Assembly: GCA_964409985.1 (NCBI GenBank)
Contig: CAYPEZ010000009.1
Location: 1-25,355 of the forward strand
Length of the DNA: 25,355 nt
Direction: 5' to 3'
Source of the DNA: CAYPEZ01 sp964409985
GTDB lineage: Bacteria > Patescibacteriota > Minisyncoccia > Phycocordibacterales > UBA6899
Both the position numbers and the translations under genes were made by a program. Position 1 is the first letter of the stretch. The number at the start of each line of letters is the position of its first letter. Positions 14,440-22,564 of this stretch are shown piece after piece. A model generated the notes under the pieces. The model was not told the origin of the DNA. It did not search any database and worked only from the letters and a program-made list of their open reading frames with translations.

Positions 14440-15081
14440 TTACCTGCGAGGAAGAAGGAGCCCGACCGTCTCGAGCGTTGTTTTCATTGGAACTATTCCA
14501 TCAAGAAGACGTTTTTTTGCCTCAAGAATTGCGGCAAGAGCCTCGTAGTCTTTCTTTTCTGAGCAGAGCTGCTCAACCCCATCAAGAAGTTTATACGCAC
14601 GTGCATAATCGCGATCTTTGTGGATTTCTGAGAGCACCTCGTCACGATCTTTCCAGACTGAAGCAAGAAATGTCTTTGCTTCTTCCGAGATAGCACCCTC
14701 TCCCACGTGGTGTTTGAGATGAATGAGACGGGAACGAAGTGTCGGAAGGATGTGTTCAGCACTTGGGACGATCAAAAAGAAGAATGCATTCCCCGTCATT
14801 TCTTCTGCAAGCTTAAGAATCGCCTGCTGCGCATCTGTAGAAATGACAAGTGTTTCGACCACAATAGCGCGACGCTCTCCAAACGCCTTCATCGAACTCA
14901 TCGCCTTGAGCTCACGCGACTCATCAATCCCAAACTGCCCGTAAGTGCCATGCCAAAAATCCGGATTCCCCTTCGTCGGTATCTCTAGCACTTCTTCAAG
15001 TGCTGCATAAATTGCCTTGACCGCTGCCTCAGGTGACCCGGTGGCAAGATACGTATTGTGATCTGGATGAATTGTCGACAC
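14440..15081 (-). CDS. DNA polymerase III delta-prime-like clamp loader protein (short)
   Basis: A 213-residue protein with the shape of the AAA+ core end of the clamp-loader delta-prime subunit. IDESRELKAMSSMKAFGERR, RAIVVETLVISTDAQQAILK and AFFFLIVPSAEHILPTLRSR match the family order: helix after the P-loop region, 'viidda..mt..a.naLLK-LEE' strand and helix, and the sensor/SRC segment with LRSRL in place of SRC. There is no Walker A motif, which is also absent in E. coli delta-prime, and no zinc Cys cluster. The protein is about two-thirds of the usual length and the C-terminal collar domain looks reduced. It starts with GTG shortly after a TATACT box. It lies 46 nt upstream of frr. HolA (delta) is a less likely alternative. 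Confidence 0.62.
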   Translation of the reverse strand: MSTIHPDHNTYLATGSPEAAVKAIYAALEEVLEIPTKGNPDFWHGTYGQFGIDESRELKAMSSMKAFGERRAIVVETLVISTDAQQAILKLAEEMTGNAFFFLIVPSAEHILPTLRSRLIHLKHHVGEGAISEEAKTFLASVWKDRDEVLSEIHKDRDYARAYKLLDGVEQLCSEKKDYEALAAILEAKKRLLDGIVPMKTTLETVGLLLPRR

Positions 15082-15143
15082 AACGAGATAAGTATATCGC
15101 GTGTAACGTTAAACATACATGGACACATTTCCTAGTGTTCGGT

Positions 15144-15172
15144 TTGACCTATTGATTCAAATGATGTAGTGT
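15144..15172 (+). promoter_or_regulatory. Possible promoter of the secreted protein gene: TTGACC, 17 nt, TAGTGT
   Basis: TTGACC (15144-15149) and TAGTGT (15167-15172), 17 nt apart. The -10 is one base from TAGTAT, the commonest -10 in this window. It would give a leader of almost 100 nt. Confidence 0.4.
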
Positions 15173-15204
15173 CTTCGAACATTGTTCTTTATAGAGCTAC
15201 AGGT

Positions 15205-15229
15205 TTTCTGACACGTCCGCAGTCAGAAA
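15205..15229 (+). other. Stem-loop in the leader of the secreted protein gene
   Basis: TTTCTGAC and GTCAGAAA form a perfect 8-bp stem with a 9-nt loop ACGTCCGCA. There is no T run after it, so it is not an ordinary terminator; it may stabilise or regulate the mRNA. Function unknown. Confidence 0.45.
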
Positions 15230-15275
15230 CATTGAGGCATCTTGTGCGGGCATAACACACTGATGAGGATAGGTA

Positions 15276-16046
15276 ATGAAGTTATTGAAACTACTTGCTT
15301 TGGGACTGATCTTCTCTTCGGGGACAGCACTCGCAGCAAAGCCGTTATCTCCCAACACATCCTTCGAGACAACGGATGGCACCATCACGCCACTCGTAGG
15401 CGAAGTGGTGAGTGGGAGCGGTGACGGGCCAGGTTGGGCGGGATCGTGGGTCTCGTCGTATTTGCCGACTGACATCGTCTACGACAATTCACGTTCTGCG
15501 ACCGGCCAGTGGTCGATGCTCCTGGATACGAGCGGCCGTGACGAAGAACCGTCGATCGGACGAGTGTTCAGCAAACCCATCAAGAAAGGGTTGGCGTTGT
15601 TCAGGGTCCAGGTGAACAGGAACGACAGAAACTCGATCGGAATCTTTCTCAGCAACGGAGACCCCAATCTTGGCGGTGCCACATATCCTGGACGTGCGAT
15701 TTACGTAGGGATCGATCCTGCGATGTATCACAATACCACCCCCGGAGGTGGCGATGTGGCTGCATACGACGGAACGACGGGGGTCGTCCTCGCAGATGAT
15801 GCTGCTCCAGCAAATGTGTGGCATGAGTTCCTCATCGAGTTCAACTGTAATGCTGATGGAGGCACGTACAACGTCTATCTCAATGGAGATAAGTTGAACA
15901 CGACTCCTCTCCACTTCTACGCACCACAGGTCTCTATCGACCGTATCAACGTCTACACTGGCGCGAACCAAGACCAGGGTGGTTCAAGTGATCCAACTCC
16001 TGGATCGAAGCACTGGGTCGAGGATGTGGTCATCTGGAGAAAATAA
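15276..16046 (+). CDS. Secreted protein, probable concanavalin A-like beta-sandwich
   Basis: A 256-residue protein with a clear Sec signal peptide (MKLLKLLALGLIFSSGTALA, cleavage expected after residue 20 at ALA). The mature part is beta-rich, Gly/Asp/Asn-rich, and has segments seen in LamG/concanavalin-like folds: WHEFLIEFNCNADGGTYNVY, then a 'vylNGdkl' turn, IDRINVYTG, and a final WVEDVVIWRK strand. I cannot name a ligand; sugar or glycan binding is only a family-level guess. No anchor is seen after the signal peptide, so it should be released or bound non-covalently. The start has a GAGGATAGGT Shine-Dalgarno region. It lies alone on the plus strand between minus-strand genes, has its own terminator, and by eye is richer in G and C with TCG/GGG/CTG codons than its neighbours. 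Confidence 0.78.
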   Translation: MKLLKLLALGLIFSSGTALAAKPLSPNTSFETTDGTITPLVGEVVSGSGDGPGWAGSWVSSYLPTDIVYDNSRSATGQWSMLLDTSGRDEEPSIGRVFSKPIKKGLALFRVQVNRNDRNSIGIFLSNGDPNLGGATYPGRAIYVGIDPAMYHNTTPGGGDVAAYDGTTGVVLADDAAPANVWHEFLIEFNCNADGGTYNVYLNGDKLNTTPLHFYAPQVSIDRINVYTGANQDQGGSSDPTPGSKHWVEDVVIWRK

Positions 16047-16080
16047 CAATCTCTTCTGAAGAATAACGAAAAGAACACGG

Positions 16081-16112
16081 GGCCAGCTACATGATGTAGC
16101 TGGCCTTTTTTT
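16081..16112 (+). terminator. Terminator of the secreted protein gene
   Basis: GGCCAGCTAC pairs with GTAGCTGGCC around a 5-nt loop, followed by seven Ts. A textbook intrinsic terminator 34 nt after the stop codon. Confidence 0.92.
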
Positions 16113-16144
16113 ACAATAAACACCAACGAAGGGACTCGCCAAAA

Positions 16145-17158
16145 TTACCGCTTCGCGATGATCGTTTTCTTGTAAGTGTCGAGGTGCTCCAGCGCAATCC
16201 CCGTCCCCTTCGCCACGCAGTAGAGAGCATCGTCAGCGAGAATAGCCTTCACGCCAGTGCGGCGAAACACGAGCTCTGGGAGATTACGCAGTTGCGATGA
16301 CCCGCCAGTCATCATGATGCCATTGTCGATGATGTCGCTCGAGAGTTCTGGCGGTGTCTCTTGGAGCACGTCTTTGATCGCCTTCACCATCTCACGAAGT
16401 TCTTTATCAATTGCTTTAACAATCTCGTTTGTTGAAATCTGAACAGACCGTGGAAGCCCCTGAATGAAGTCGCGTCCTTTGATCACAATCGAGAGTTCTT
16501 CATCCATTGGTACCGCTGAACCAATTTTCACTTTAATATCTTCTGCGGTCTTGTCACCAATTGCGAGATTAAATGTCTTCTTAATATAGTCAGCGATTGC
16601 CTGATCGATGCGATCACCTGCACACTTCACTGATGTTGATGATACGATTCCTCCAAGAGAAATCACTGCGACGTCAGTCGTTCCTCCGCCAATATCGACA
16701 ATCATGTGTCCCTGTGCTTCGTGAATAGGAATCCCTGCGCCAATAGCTGCAAGAATAGGCTCCTTCACCACATACGCATTCTTGGCACCTGCGCGAATCG
16801 CCGCTTCGACAACAGCTCGACGCTCTGTCGATGTCACGCCTGCGGGGACCGACACCATCACTTCTGGCTTGAAGATACGGAAGGCTCCCATCGCTTTGTC
16901 GATGAAGTATCGGAGCATGGCCTCGGTCACACGATAGTCAGCAATCACGCCATTACGCATGGGGCGATACGCAATGATGTTGTCCGGCGTGCGACCGATC
17001 ATTTCTTTTGCGGCAAGACCAACAGCAAGAATGCGGTTATCTTGTTCAGAGACAGCGACGACAGAAGGCTCGTTAAGCACGATACCCTTCCCAGGCATAA
17101 AGACCAGGGTATTTGCGGTCCCAAGGTCGATTCCAAGTTTGGTCGTAAAGAGGCCCAT
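16145..17158 (-). CDS. mreB: MreB-family protein, second copy
   Basis: Actin-like protein of 337 residues, complete and clearly MreB: IDLGTANTLVFMPGKG at the start, VMVSVPAGVTSTERRAV, the KEPILAAIGAG helix, the phosphate-2 loop VDIGGGTTDVAVISLGG, and the adenosine-side loop IMMTGGSSQLRNL. It differs from the operon copy at 9785-10834 by lacking the MFEKWR amphipathic start (here MGLFTTKLGIDLG) and has diverged throughout, so it is an old paralogue and not a recent duplicate. In Firmicutes, paralogues Mbl and MreBH divide the work; which role this one has cannot be told. It follows the 682-residue membrane protein gene after 56 nt containing a weak hairpin. No Shine-Dalgarno is evident. Confidence 0.93.
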   Translation of the reverse strand: MGLFTTKLGIDLGTANTLVFMPGKGIVLNEPSVVAVSEQDNRILAVGLAAKEMIGRTPDNIIAYRPMRNGVIADYRVTEAMLRYFIDKAMGAFRIFKPEVMVSVPAGVTSTERRAVVEAAIRAGAKNAYVVKEPILAAIGAGIPIHEAQGHMIVDIGGGTTDVAVISLGGIVSSTSVKCAGDRIDQAIADYIKKTFNLAIGDKTAEDIKVKIGSAVPMDEELSIVIKGRDFIQGLPRSVQISTNEIVKAIDKELREMVKAIKDVLQETPPELSSDIIDNGIMMTGGSSQLRNLPELVFRRTGVKAILADDALYCVAKGTGIALEHLDTYKKTIIAKR

Positions 17159-17181
17159 AGATAGGGCCTATTGAAGCACAA

Positions 17182-17206
17182 AAGAGCCTCTCGGGCAAAG
17201 GCTCTC
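17182..17206 (-). terminator. Weak hairpin between the 17215 gene and the second mreB
   Basis: AGAGCC and GGCTCT pair with an 11-nt loop; on the minus strand the stem is followed by TTTTG. It is a short stem with a short T run, so it may attenuate but probably not fully separate the two genes. Confidence 0.45.
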
Positions 17207-17214
17207 AAAGGAGG

Positions 17215-19263
17215 CTACTGAGTACTCGTCGAGGATGCTGTAGCGGTGCGGAGAACAGGAGTAATGTCGTAACACGATTTGTCTACCTCTTTTGCGCAGC
17301 CTTTTGAGTCAGCACCTGAAATGATTTCGCTCGTGAGATCACTGTCTTGAGATAACACTTCACTGCTAGAGGTCGATAATGTCACCCCGAGGTGAAAATA
17401 TGTACATGTCGTTGACGTTGCGGTGCACAAAAACTTTTTTGATGTCTTCCCTTTCTCTGTGATTGGCATATAGAGATATACTCCACCATCTGGATCAGCT
17501 GGAAGTGATTTCAAAAGACCGCCAGTGACGAGTTCATCGAGGAGGACAGGATACCGGTCATCGTGATTTGCGCGATACACCTCGAGCGCGGATGCGATAT
17601 CTTCTGCGTCATAAATGCGGCGTTGATCACCTGTTGCTTTTGCACGCTCAGATTGACGACGAACATCTTCTGCGAATTCTTTGTAGGTAAGAACGGGACG
17701 CGGTGCAGATACTGAGACAGTCCCATTATATTCACTATACAAATTTTCAGAATCTATTGATCCATTGAGTGCAATACCTGAAACTGTTCCAGAAAGTGGC
17801 TGACGGAGAACAAGCTTACGTGGCAGGAATGATGTCGAATCTATCCAAATATCCCCAGAGAGTGTTGCAAGAAGTGCACGCAGGTTGGCAATAGTGTCTT
17901 CTCGTGCTTCAAATGGCACTCCTTGAGCCTCCCCGATCACATAGCCCAAAAGACGAAGAAGGTTGTCTGCGTTTCCGACAAATCGATAGTGAATCGTGTG
18001 CGCTCCAGCGACATCTTCTTCCCCAATCCGGTCAACAGAAGTAAACGGTGGGTACTGGTTCAAGAGGCCTCGAAATGTTGGGCTTGTTGTTGCTGCCCCG
18101 CCAAACACACCGTATGAGTCAGTTTGCTCTGCTGGGGATGCACCAAAATACTCAGCAATATCTGAAGGTGAAATCGCAATCCAGTATGTATTGAGCCGAG
18201 AAAGATCAATGTCTTGAATCTGGGGAGGGTTCGTGACTTTCAAATAATAGGTATCGCCGATGATGCGGACCTCAACAGATGAATTGACTGTTAATGCAGC
18301 ATCACCAGAGCGAAGATCTGCGGTAATGCCAAACTGATGCACACCATCCATACCCTTTGAAAGATCTGAGCGGCCTTCATACTTGAGTGCAACCTTTGCC
18401 GATCCTGTGTATCCCGTAGGAAATCCAGCTTTTATAGAGTCTTCAACGGACCCACTAAACTGCATTGTCGTTTCGCCGTTGTATCGAACACTTTGAATTC
18501 CGGGAATTGACGCATACATTGTTGCTAACGTTTTATCATTTGCGGGAGAAAGTCCTTTGAAGAGGACAAAGGCCCCAATACCTATCATCGCTGTGAACAT
18601 AAGCACAGCGAGTATGACGAAGATTTTTTTGCTTCGTGGAGCTGCCATTCGAAGAGAAGCCCCTGGCACTGAAACTGTCGGGACAACTGGGGCAGGAACA
18701 GATTCTTGCATCCGCATCGTGGTACCGATAGGAACTCCTTGCATGGTGACGGGAGCACTCGCTCGAAGAACAGGGGTTGGAATTTCTGGTCGAGAAAGGA
18801 CGGGAGGAGTGGGTACGTGCTGCTCGTTGTTCACTGACTGAGCAGGCTGTATGGAGGCAACAACCTCAACTGGGACGTGCTCAATGGGCGCTGCGTGTGT
18901 CATTGGTTCCTTTTGATAAGCGGGAGCAATGGATATTGTTTCCGTGGAAACTGATTGCGCAAATGGCTTTGGGGATGCTTGAAGAGGAAGAACTTCCCCA
19001 ACACGTATTGCCGGTTCAGGAACAATGGGAGGGGGTACTGGCTTTGGAGTAGGGTTGAGTGCCGGGCGTGCGGTCGTGGCTGATGTGGCCTTCATGTCTG
19101 CGATCGAGACTGGGCGTTTACGCTTTTCGAGGGCAGCAAGTGCTTCTTCTACATCAACGTTTGTCCACCCACCTCCCTCTTTCAAGAGGCGGAAAAGTTC
19201 CTCCCGGCTTTGACCGGCGGCGAGTTCTGCTTCAATAAAATCAAGGAGCTCAGGGGTAATCAT
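17215..19263 (-). CDS. Large membrane-anchored protein with pseudopilin-like C-terminus
   Basis: A 682-residue protein of unknown function. Residues 1-50 form a small helical domain (ITPELLDFIEAELAAGQSRE, then GWTNVDVEEALAAL) of a type often seen at the start of CPR membrane proteins. Residues about 60-205 are a Pro/Val/Ala-rich, disordered linker. One membrane helix follows at about 213-235 (KKIFVILAVLMFTAMIGIGAFVLF) after the basic PRSKK, so the first 210 residues are cytoplasmic and the rest outside. The outer part (about 245-530) is beta-rich with repeated phrases resembling LolA/LppX-like lipoprotein folds. Residues about 550-625 (DAEDIASALEVYRANHDDRY, then LPADPDGGVYLYMP) match the globular end of type II secretion pseudopilins without their N-terminal helix. 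A TAGTAT box 13 nt upstream, inside the end of murA, may be its promoter. Confidence 0.82.
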   Translation of the reverse strand: MITPELLDFIEAELAAGQSREELFRLLKEGGGWTNVDVEEALAALEKRKRPVSIADMKATSATTARPALNPTPKPVPPPIVPEPAIRVGEVLPLQASPKPFAQSVSTETISIAPAYQKEPMTHAAPIEHVPVEVVASIQPAQSVNNEQHVPTPPVLSRPEIPTPVLRASAPVTMQGVPIGTTMRMQESVPAPVVPTVSVPGASLRMAAPRSKKIFVILAVLMFTAMIGIGAFVLFKGLSPANDKTLATMYASIPGIQSVRYNGETTMQFSGSVEDSIKAGFPTGYTGSAKVALKYEGRSDLSKGMDGVHQFGITADLRSGDAALTVNSSVEVRIIGDTYYLKVTNPPQIQDIDLSRLNTYWIAISPSDIAEYFGASPAEQTDSYGVFGGAATTSPTFRGLLNQYPPFTSVDRIGEEDVAGAHTIHYRFVGNADNLLRLLGYVIGEAQGVPFEAREDTIANLRALLATLSGDIWIDSTSFLPRKLVLRQPLSGTVSGIALNGSIDSENLYSEYNGTVSVSAPRPVLTYKEFAEDVRRQSERAKATGDQRRIYDAEDIASALEVYRANHDDRYPVLLDELVTGGLLKSLPADPDGGVYLYMPITEKGKTSKKFLCTATSTTCTYFHLGVTLSTSSSEVLSQDSDLTSEIISGADSKGCAKEVDKSCYDITPVLRTATASSTSTQ

Positions 19264-19272
19264 TGTAGAAGA

Positions 19273-20574
19273 TCAAATACTACTTCGTCTGATATGTAGA
19301 CCTATTGCTGATAACCGTTTTTCGATGTGCTCATATCCACGATCAATATTGTACACCTGATGGATCACCGACTCTCCACTCGCTACCGCTGCGGCAATCA
19401 CATACGCAAGTCCCGCTCGAAGATCTGGACTCTCAAGAAGTTTTCCACGGAGTGGTGTAGGCCCAGAAACAAGCACACGGTGCGGATCCATGGTTTTGAT
19501 ATTTGCTCCCATGCGAACGAGTGAGTCGACATAAGATAAGCGTCCTTCAAAAATAGTCTCAAACACGAGACTCTCGCCTTTTGCTTGGGTAAGAAAGATC
19601 GTCATTGGAGCCTGGAGGTCGGTAGGAAATCCAGGATACTCATGCGTTTTAATTGAGACAGCTGTCGGATTCTTAGGGGCTCGAACGTGGATTTCCTTTT
19701 TTTCTAAAGAAACTTCGCACGAGACACCTGCGTGGCGGAGTGTTGTGATCAGGGACTCAAGGTGTGCTGGTTCGCAATCAGTTACTCGAAGGTCTTTTGC
19801 AAGAAGCGCACCAAGGATGAGGAAACTTCCTGCTTCAATACGATCTGGAACAATAACCCCTTTTTTTCGTGCGACCAATAGTCCGCCACCACGAATGGTG
19901 ATCGTTGGTGTTCCCGCCCCCACAATGTCAGCACCACAATCATTAAGCCACTCGGCAAGTGCAACAATTTCAGGTTCCATCGCTGCATTGGCAATGACGG
20001 TGGTCCCCTGCGCAAGGACTGCGGCCATGAGAAATGTTTCTGTTCCAGTCACACTCGGCGTCCTAAAAAAGAGAGATGCTCCTTTTAGTCCACTTTTGGG
20101 CGCAGTGATTATATACATCCCTTTTTTTGTCGTGATATGCGCACCCATTGCTTGATATCCCTCAAGAAAAAGATCTATTGGCCGCTCCCCAATGACACAG
20201 CCACCAGGATGCGGGAAACTCACTTTTTTCATTCGCGCAAGCATTGGACCCGTGAGCACAATAGACGCACGTAAGCGCTTCGCTATTTCGCGATCAAGTA
20301 TAGAGTTCACTGCTCGAGGAACAGAGAGCGTGAGGGTGACATCTCCCTGTTTTTTATTTTTTTCTATTGCACTTGTAATCCCAGATTTTTTTAGCAGGTC
20401 GAGAAGTCGATGAATATCTTCAATCATTGGGACTCGCTCATACGACACATCCCCCGAGAATAACAAGCTTGCAGAGAGCATCTTGAGAGCAGCGTTTTTT
20501 GCTCCACGAACTGGGATAGAACCTTTGAGTATTTTTTTTCCGGCTAACCCCGAAACGACAAAAACTTCAGCCAT
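19273..20574 (-). CDS. murA: UDP-N-acetylglucosamine 1-carboxyvinyltransferase (MurA)
   Basis: First committed enzyme of peptidoglycan precursor synthesis, adding enolpyruvate from PEP to UDP-GlcNAc in the cytoplasm; 433 residues from the ATG at 20574 (family about 420). The N-terminus GSIPVRGAKNAALKML carries the catalytic Lys (residue 26, Lys22 in E. coli). The active-site loop is PHPGGCVIGERPIDL with Cys at about residue 126; this Cys is the usual fosfomycin target, so the enzyme should be of the sensitive type. Later landmarks include GYQAMGAHI, the NAAMEPEIV segment and a C-terminal RAGLAYVIAAAVASGES. The frame runs further upstream, but that part is non-homologous and overlaps priA. It is divergent from priA, with 76 nt between the starts. 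Confidence 0.96.
   Translation of the reverse strand: MAEVFVVSGLAGKKILKGSIPVRGAKNAALKMLSASLLFSGDVSYERVPMIEDIHRLLDLLKKSGITSAIEKNKKQGDVTLTLSVPRAVNSILDREIAKRLRASIVLTGPMLARMKKVSFPHPGGCVIGERPIDLFLEGYQAMGAHITTKKGMYIITAPKSGLKGASLFFRTPSVTGTETFLMAAVLAQGTTVIANAAMEPEIVALAEWLNDCGADIVGAGTPTITIRGGGLLVARKKGVIVPDRIEAGSFLILGALLAKDLRVTDCEPAHLESLITTLRHAGVSCEVSLEKKEIHVRAPKNPTAVSIKTHEYPGFPTDLQAPMTIFLTQAKGESLVFETIFEGRLSYVDSLVRMGANIKTMDPHRVLVSGPTPLRGKLLESPDLRAGLAYVIAAAVASGESVIHQVYNIDRGYEHIEKRLSAIGLHIRRSSI
19277..19282 (-). promoter_or_regulatory. Possible -10 (TAGTAT) for the 17215 gene
   Basis: TAGTAT on the minus strand within the last codons of murA, 13 nt before the ATG. No clear -35 was found. Weak. Confidence 0.35.
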
Positions 20575-20634
20575 AGATTCCATTATTGTGGCACAAAATG
20601 TCCAAAAAGCCAGAGGAAAAGTACACGCATTTTC

Positions 20635-20643
20635 TGTTACAAT
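20635..20643 (+). promoter_or_regulatory. Extended -10 (TGT-TACAAT) for priA
   Basis: TGT TACAAT ends 7 nt before the priA ATG at 20651, the same spacing as at proS. Transcription should begin at or next to the ATG. No -35 is seen. Confidence 0.6.
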
Positions 20644-20650
20644 GTTCCAT

Positions 20651-22549
20651 ATGTATCTCCTGTCAGTCATCCCCATCTCGCGGGGAAACCCACTCGAGTC
20701 ACTCACATATATTTCGCCCACCCCAATAGAGCGCGGTGCGGTTATTCATGTTCCTGTCCGAAACACGAGCACCCCAGCACTCGTATGGGAATGCAGACAT
20801 GCTGAGGGTGAAAAAGCTCAGATCAAACACCTTGGGTTTGCGATGAAAGTTCTCAAGTCTCCGATCGGAACCCAGGTGTTTCTTCCAGAACTCATGACAA
20901 CCCTCGAGGAACTTGCAACATGGTATGTGGGGACACCGGGGAGTGTCTTGGCATCACTCGTCCCGACCCCCATCCTCCGCGCAAGACCAGAGAGACCGAA
21001 GACACGAACATCAGATCATGCACGCGGAGAACATTATGTTCTCCAAAGTGATCTAGAGGAACGCATCGCTCTTTATAAAAGTATTATTCGGGAAGAGTTT
21101 GCACGAAAGCGATCGGTACTTTTTTTGCTTCCGTCAATCCAAGATATTGATTTATGGAACACAAAGATCGATCGTGGAATCAGTGATTACACTCACATTA
21201 TTCATGGAGGGATGACTCCAAAAAAACTCCTCAATGCGTGGGAAAAAGCGCTGCATCATGAACATCCGGTGCTTATCTTGGGCACACCGCATGCGCTATC
21301 ACTCCCACGAGGAGACATTGGAACAATTATTGTCGAGAGAGAAAGTGCATCTGTATATAAAGCCTTGTTTCGTCCATATCTCGACTACCGCAAAGCTGCT
21401 GAGATTCTTGCAAAGCATGTTGGCGCACGATGCATTTTTGGCGATCAATTCCTGCGCATGGAAACATTGTGGAGAGAAGAACACGGAGAGCTTCAACCAC
21501 TCGTAAAATCAAAATTTCGCATTGTCTCCCCTGCTCGCGCAGAACTTGTGGATGTCTCAAAAAAAGAACAGCCTGCCATTGGTGCCGCGACGCTTTTGTC
21601 TCCACAGCTTCTGTCGCTCCTTCATTCCGTCCATGACCGTGGAGGACATATGGCGATCCTTGGCGCACGTAAAGGATATGCATCTCAGACAGTCTGCGGG
21701 GACTGCGGGACTGTCGTCCTCTGCACGAGATGCTCATCTCCTGTTGTGCTCTACATACATGGGAAAGGTGCCCACACAGATAAAGAGAATGTTTTTCTCT
21801 GCCATCGATGCGGAGAAAAACGATCTGCCGCCGAACGCTGCCGCGAGTGTACATCTTGGAGACTGATGCCACTAGGGATTGGACTCGATCGAGCTGAAGA
21901 GATTATTAAAAGAGAAGTGCCTCACGTAAAAATATTCCGCTTCGATCGTGACCATCTGACTTCTCACAAAGAGGCGCGGAAACTCATGGAGGAATTTCAA
22001 CACTCATCTGCCGCAATTCTCTTGGGGACAGAAATGATGCTCCCATACTTAGAAACCCCCGTTACATATGGCGCAATACTCTCTCTGCAATCACTTCTGA
22101 CGATTCCCGACGTCACCATGGAAGAACGGGTATTCCGCCTCATTGCTACTCTTCGAGCCAAGGTGACAAATCTGTGCTTGATCCAAACTCGAGATACGAC
22201 CCTCCCGTGGTATGAATGGGCACTCCAAGGAAATATCCTCGAGTGGTACCGACACGAAAGCACGTCGCGAAAAACATTCAATTATCCTCCTTTTTCGATC
22301 ATCATCAAGCTGAGTGCCCAGGGGTCGAAGGAGCAGGTAAAATTGATCGGAGAAGATCTTCAAAAACGTTTTGCATCATTCTCCCCTATTGTTTTTCCCG
22401 GGTTTGTGAGTAAGGTTAAGAATAACTATCGCATTCATGCCATGATGACAATACCTAAAGGCAAGTGGCCAGACCCAAAACTTATTGAAGCCTTAAAAGA
22501 CCTTCCCCAAAAAATCCAGGTACAAATAGAGCCCGAGAGCCTGATATAA
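20651..22549 (+). CDS. priA: PriA-like primosomal protein N' with lost helicase motifs
   Basis: 632 residues homologous to PriA, the superfamily 2 helicase that restarts stalled replication forks. The eight zinc-binding Cys are intact (CGDCGTVVLCTRC, then CHRC and CREC, at about residues 349-400), as are the segment GIGLDRAEEIIKREVPHVKI, motif V-like ILLGTEMML, and the C-terminal KTFNYPPFSIIIKL. The ATPase parts are not: where PriA has GxTGSGKTEVY the protein reads SDLEERIALYKSII (about 133-146), where it has DEEH it reads VERES (about 228-232), and the motif VI QVAGRAGR is replaced by IATLRAKVTN. It should therefore not hydrolyse ATP, and may act as a structural fork or primosome protein. 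The frame opens at 20483, but the ATG at 20651 is favoured by homology and the promoter. def and fmt follow, the common bacterial order. Confidence 0.87.
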   Translation: MYLLSVIPISRGNPLESLTYISPTPIERGAVIHVPVRNTSTPALVWECRHAEGEKAQIKHLGFAMKVLKSPIGTQVFLPELMTTLEELATWYVGTPGSVLASLVPTPILRARPERPKTRTSDHARGEHYVLQSDLEERIALYKSIIREEFARKRSVLFLLPSIQDIDLWNTKIDRGISDYTHIIHGGMTPKKLLNAWEKALHHEHPVLILGTPHALSLPRGDIGTIIVERESASVYKALFRPYLDYRKAAEILAKHVGARCIFGDQFLRMETLWREEHGELQPLVKSKFRIVSPARAELVDVSKKEQPAIGAATLLSPQLLSLLHSVHDRGGHMAILGARKGYASQTVCGDCGTVVLCTRCSSPVVLYIHGKGAHTDKENVFLCHRCGEKRSAAERCRECTSWRLMPLGIGLDRAEEIIKREVPHVKIFRFDRDHLTSHKEARKLMEEFQHSSAAILLGTEMMLPYLETPVTYGAILSLQSLLTIPDVTMEERVFRLIATLRAKVTNLCLIQTRDTTLPWYEWALQGNILEWYRHESTSRKTFNYPPFSIIIKLSAQGSKEQVKLIGEDLQKRFASFSPIVFPGFVSKVKNNYRIHAMMTIPKGKWPDPKLIEALKDLPQKIQVQIEPESLI

Positions 22550-22550
22550 T
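22542..22550 (+). promoter_or_regulatory. Extended -10 (TGA-TATAAT) for def
   Basis: A consensus TATAAT preceded by TGA overlaps the stop codon of priA, 14 nt before the def ATG. It predicts a leader of about 8 nt without a Shine-Dalgarno. It may let def-fmt be expressed apart from priA. Confidence 0.6.
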
Positions 22551-22564
22551 CCCAAGTATTCAAT

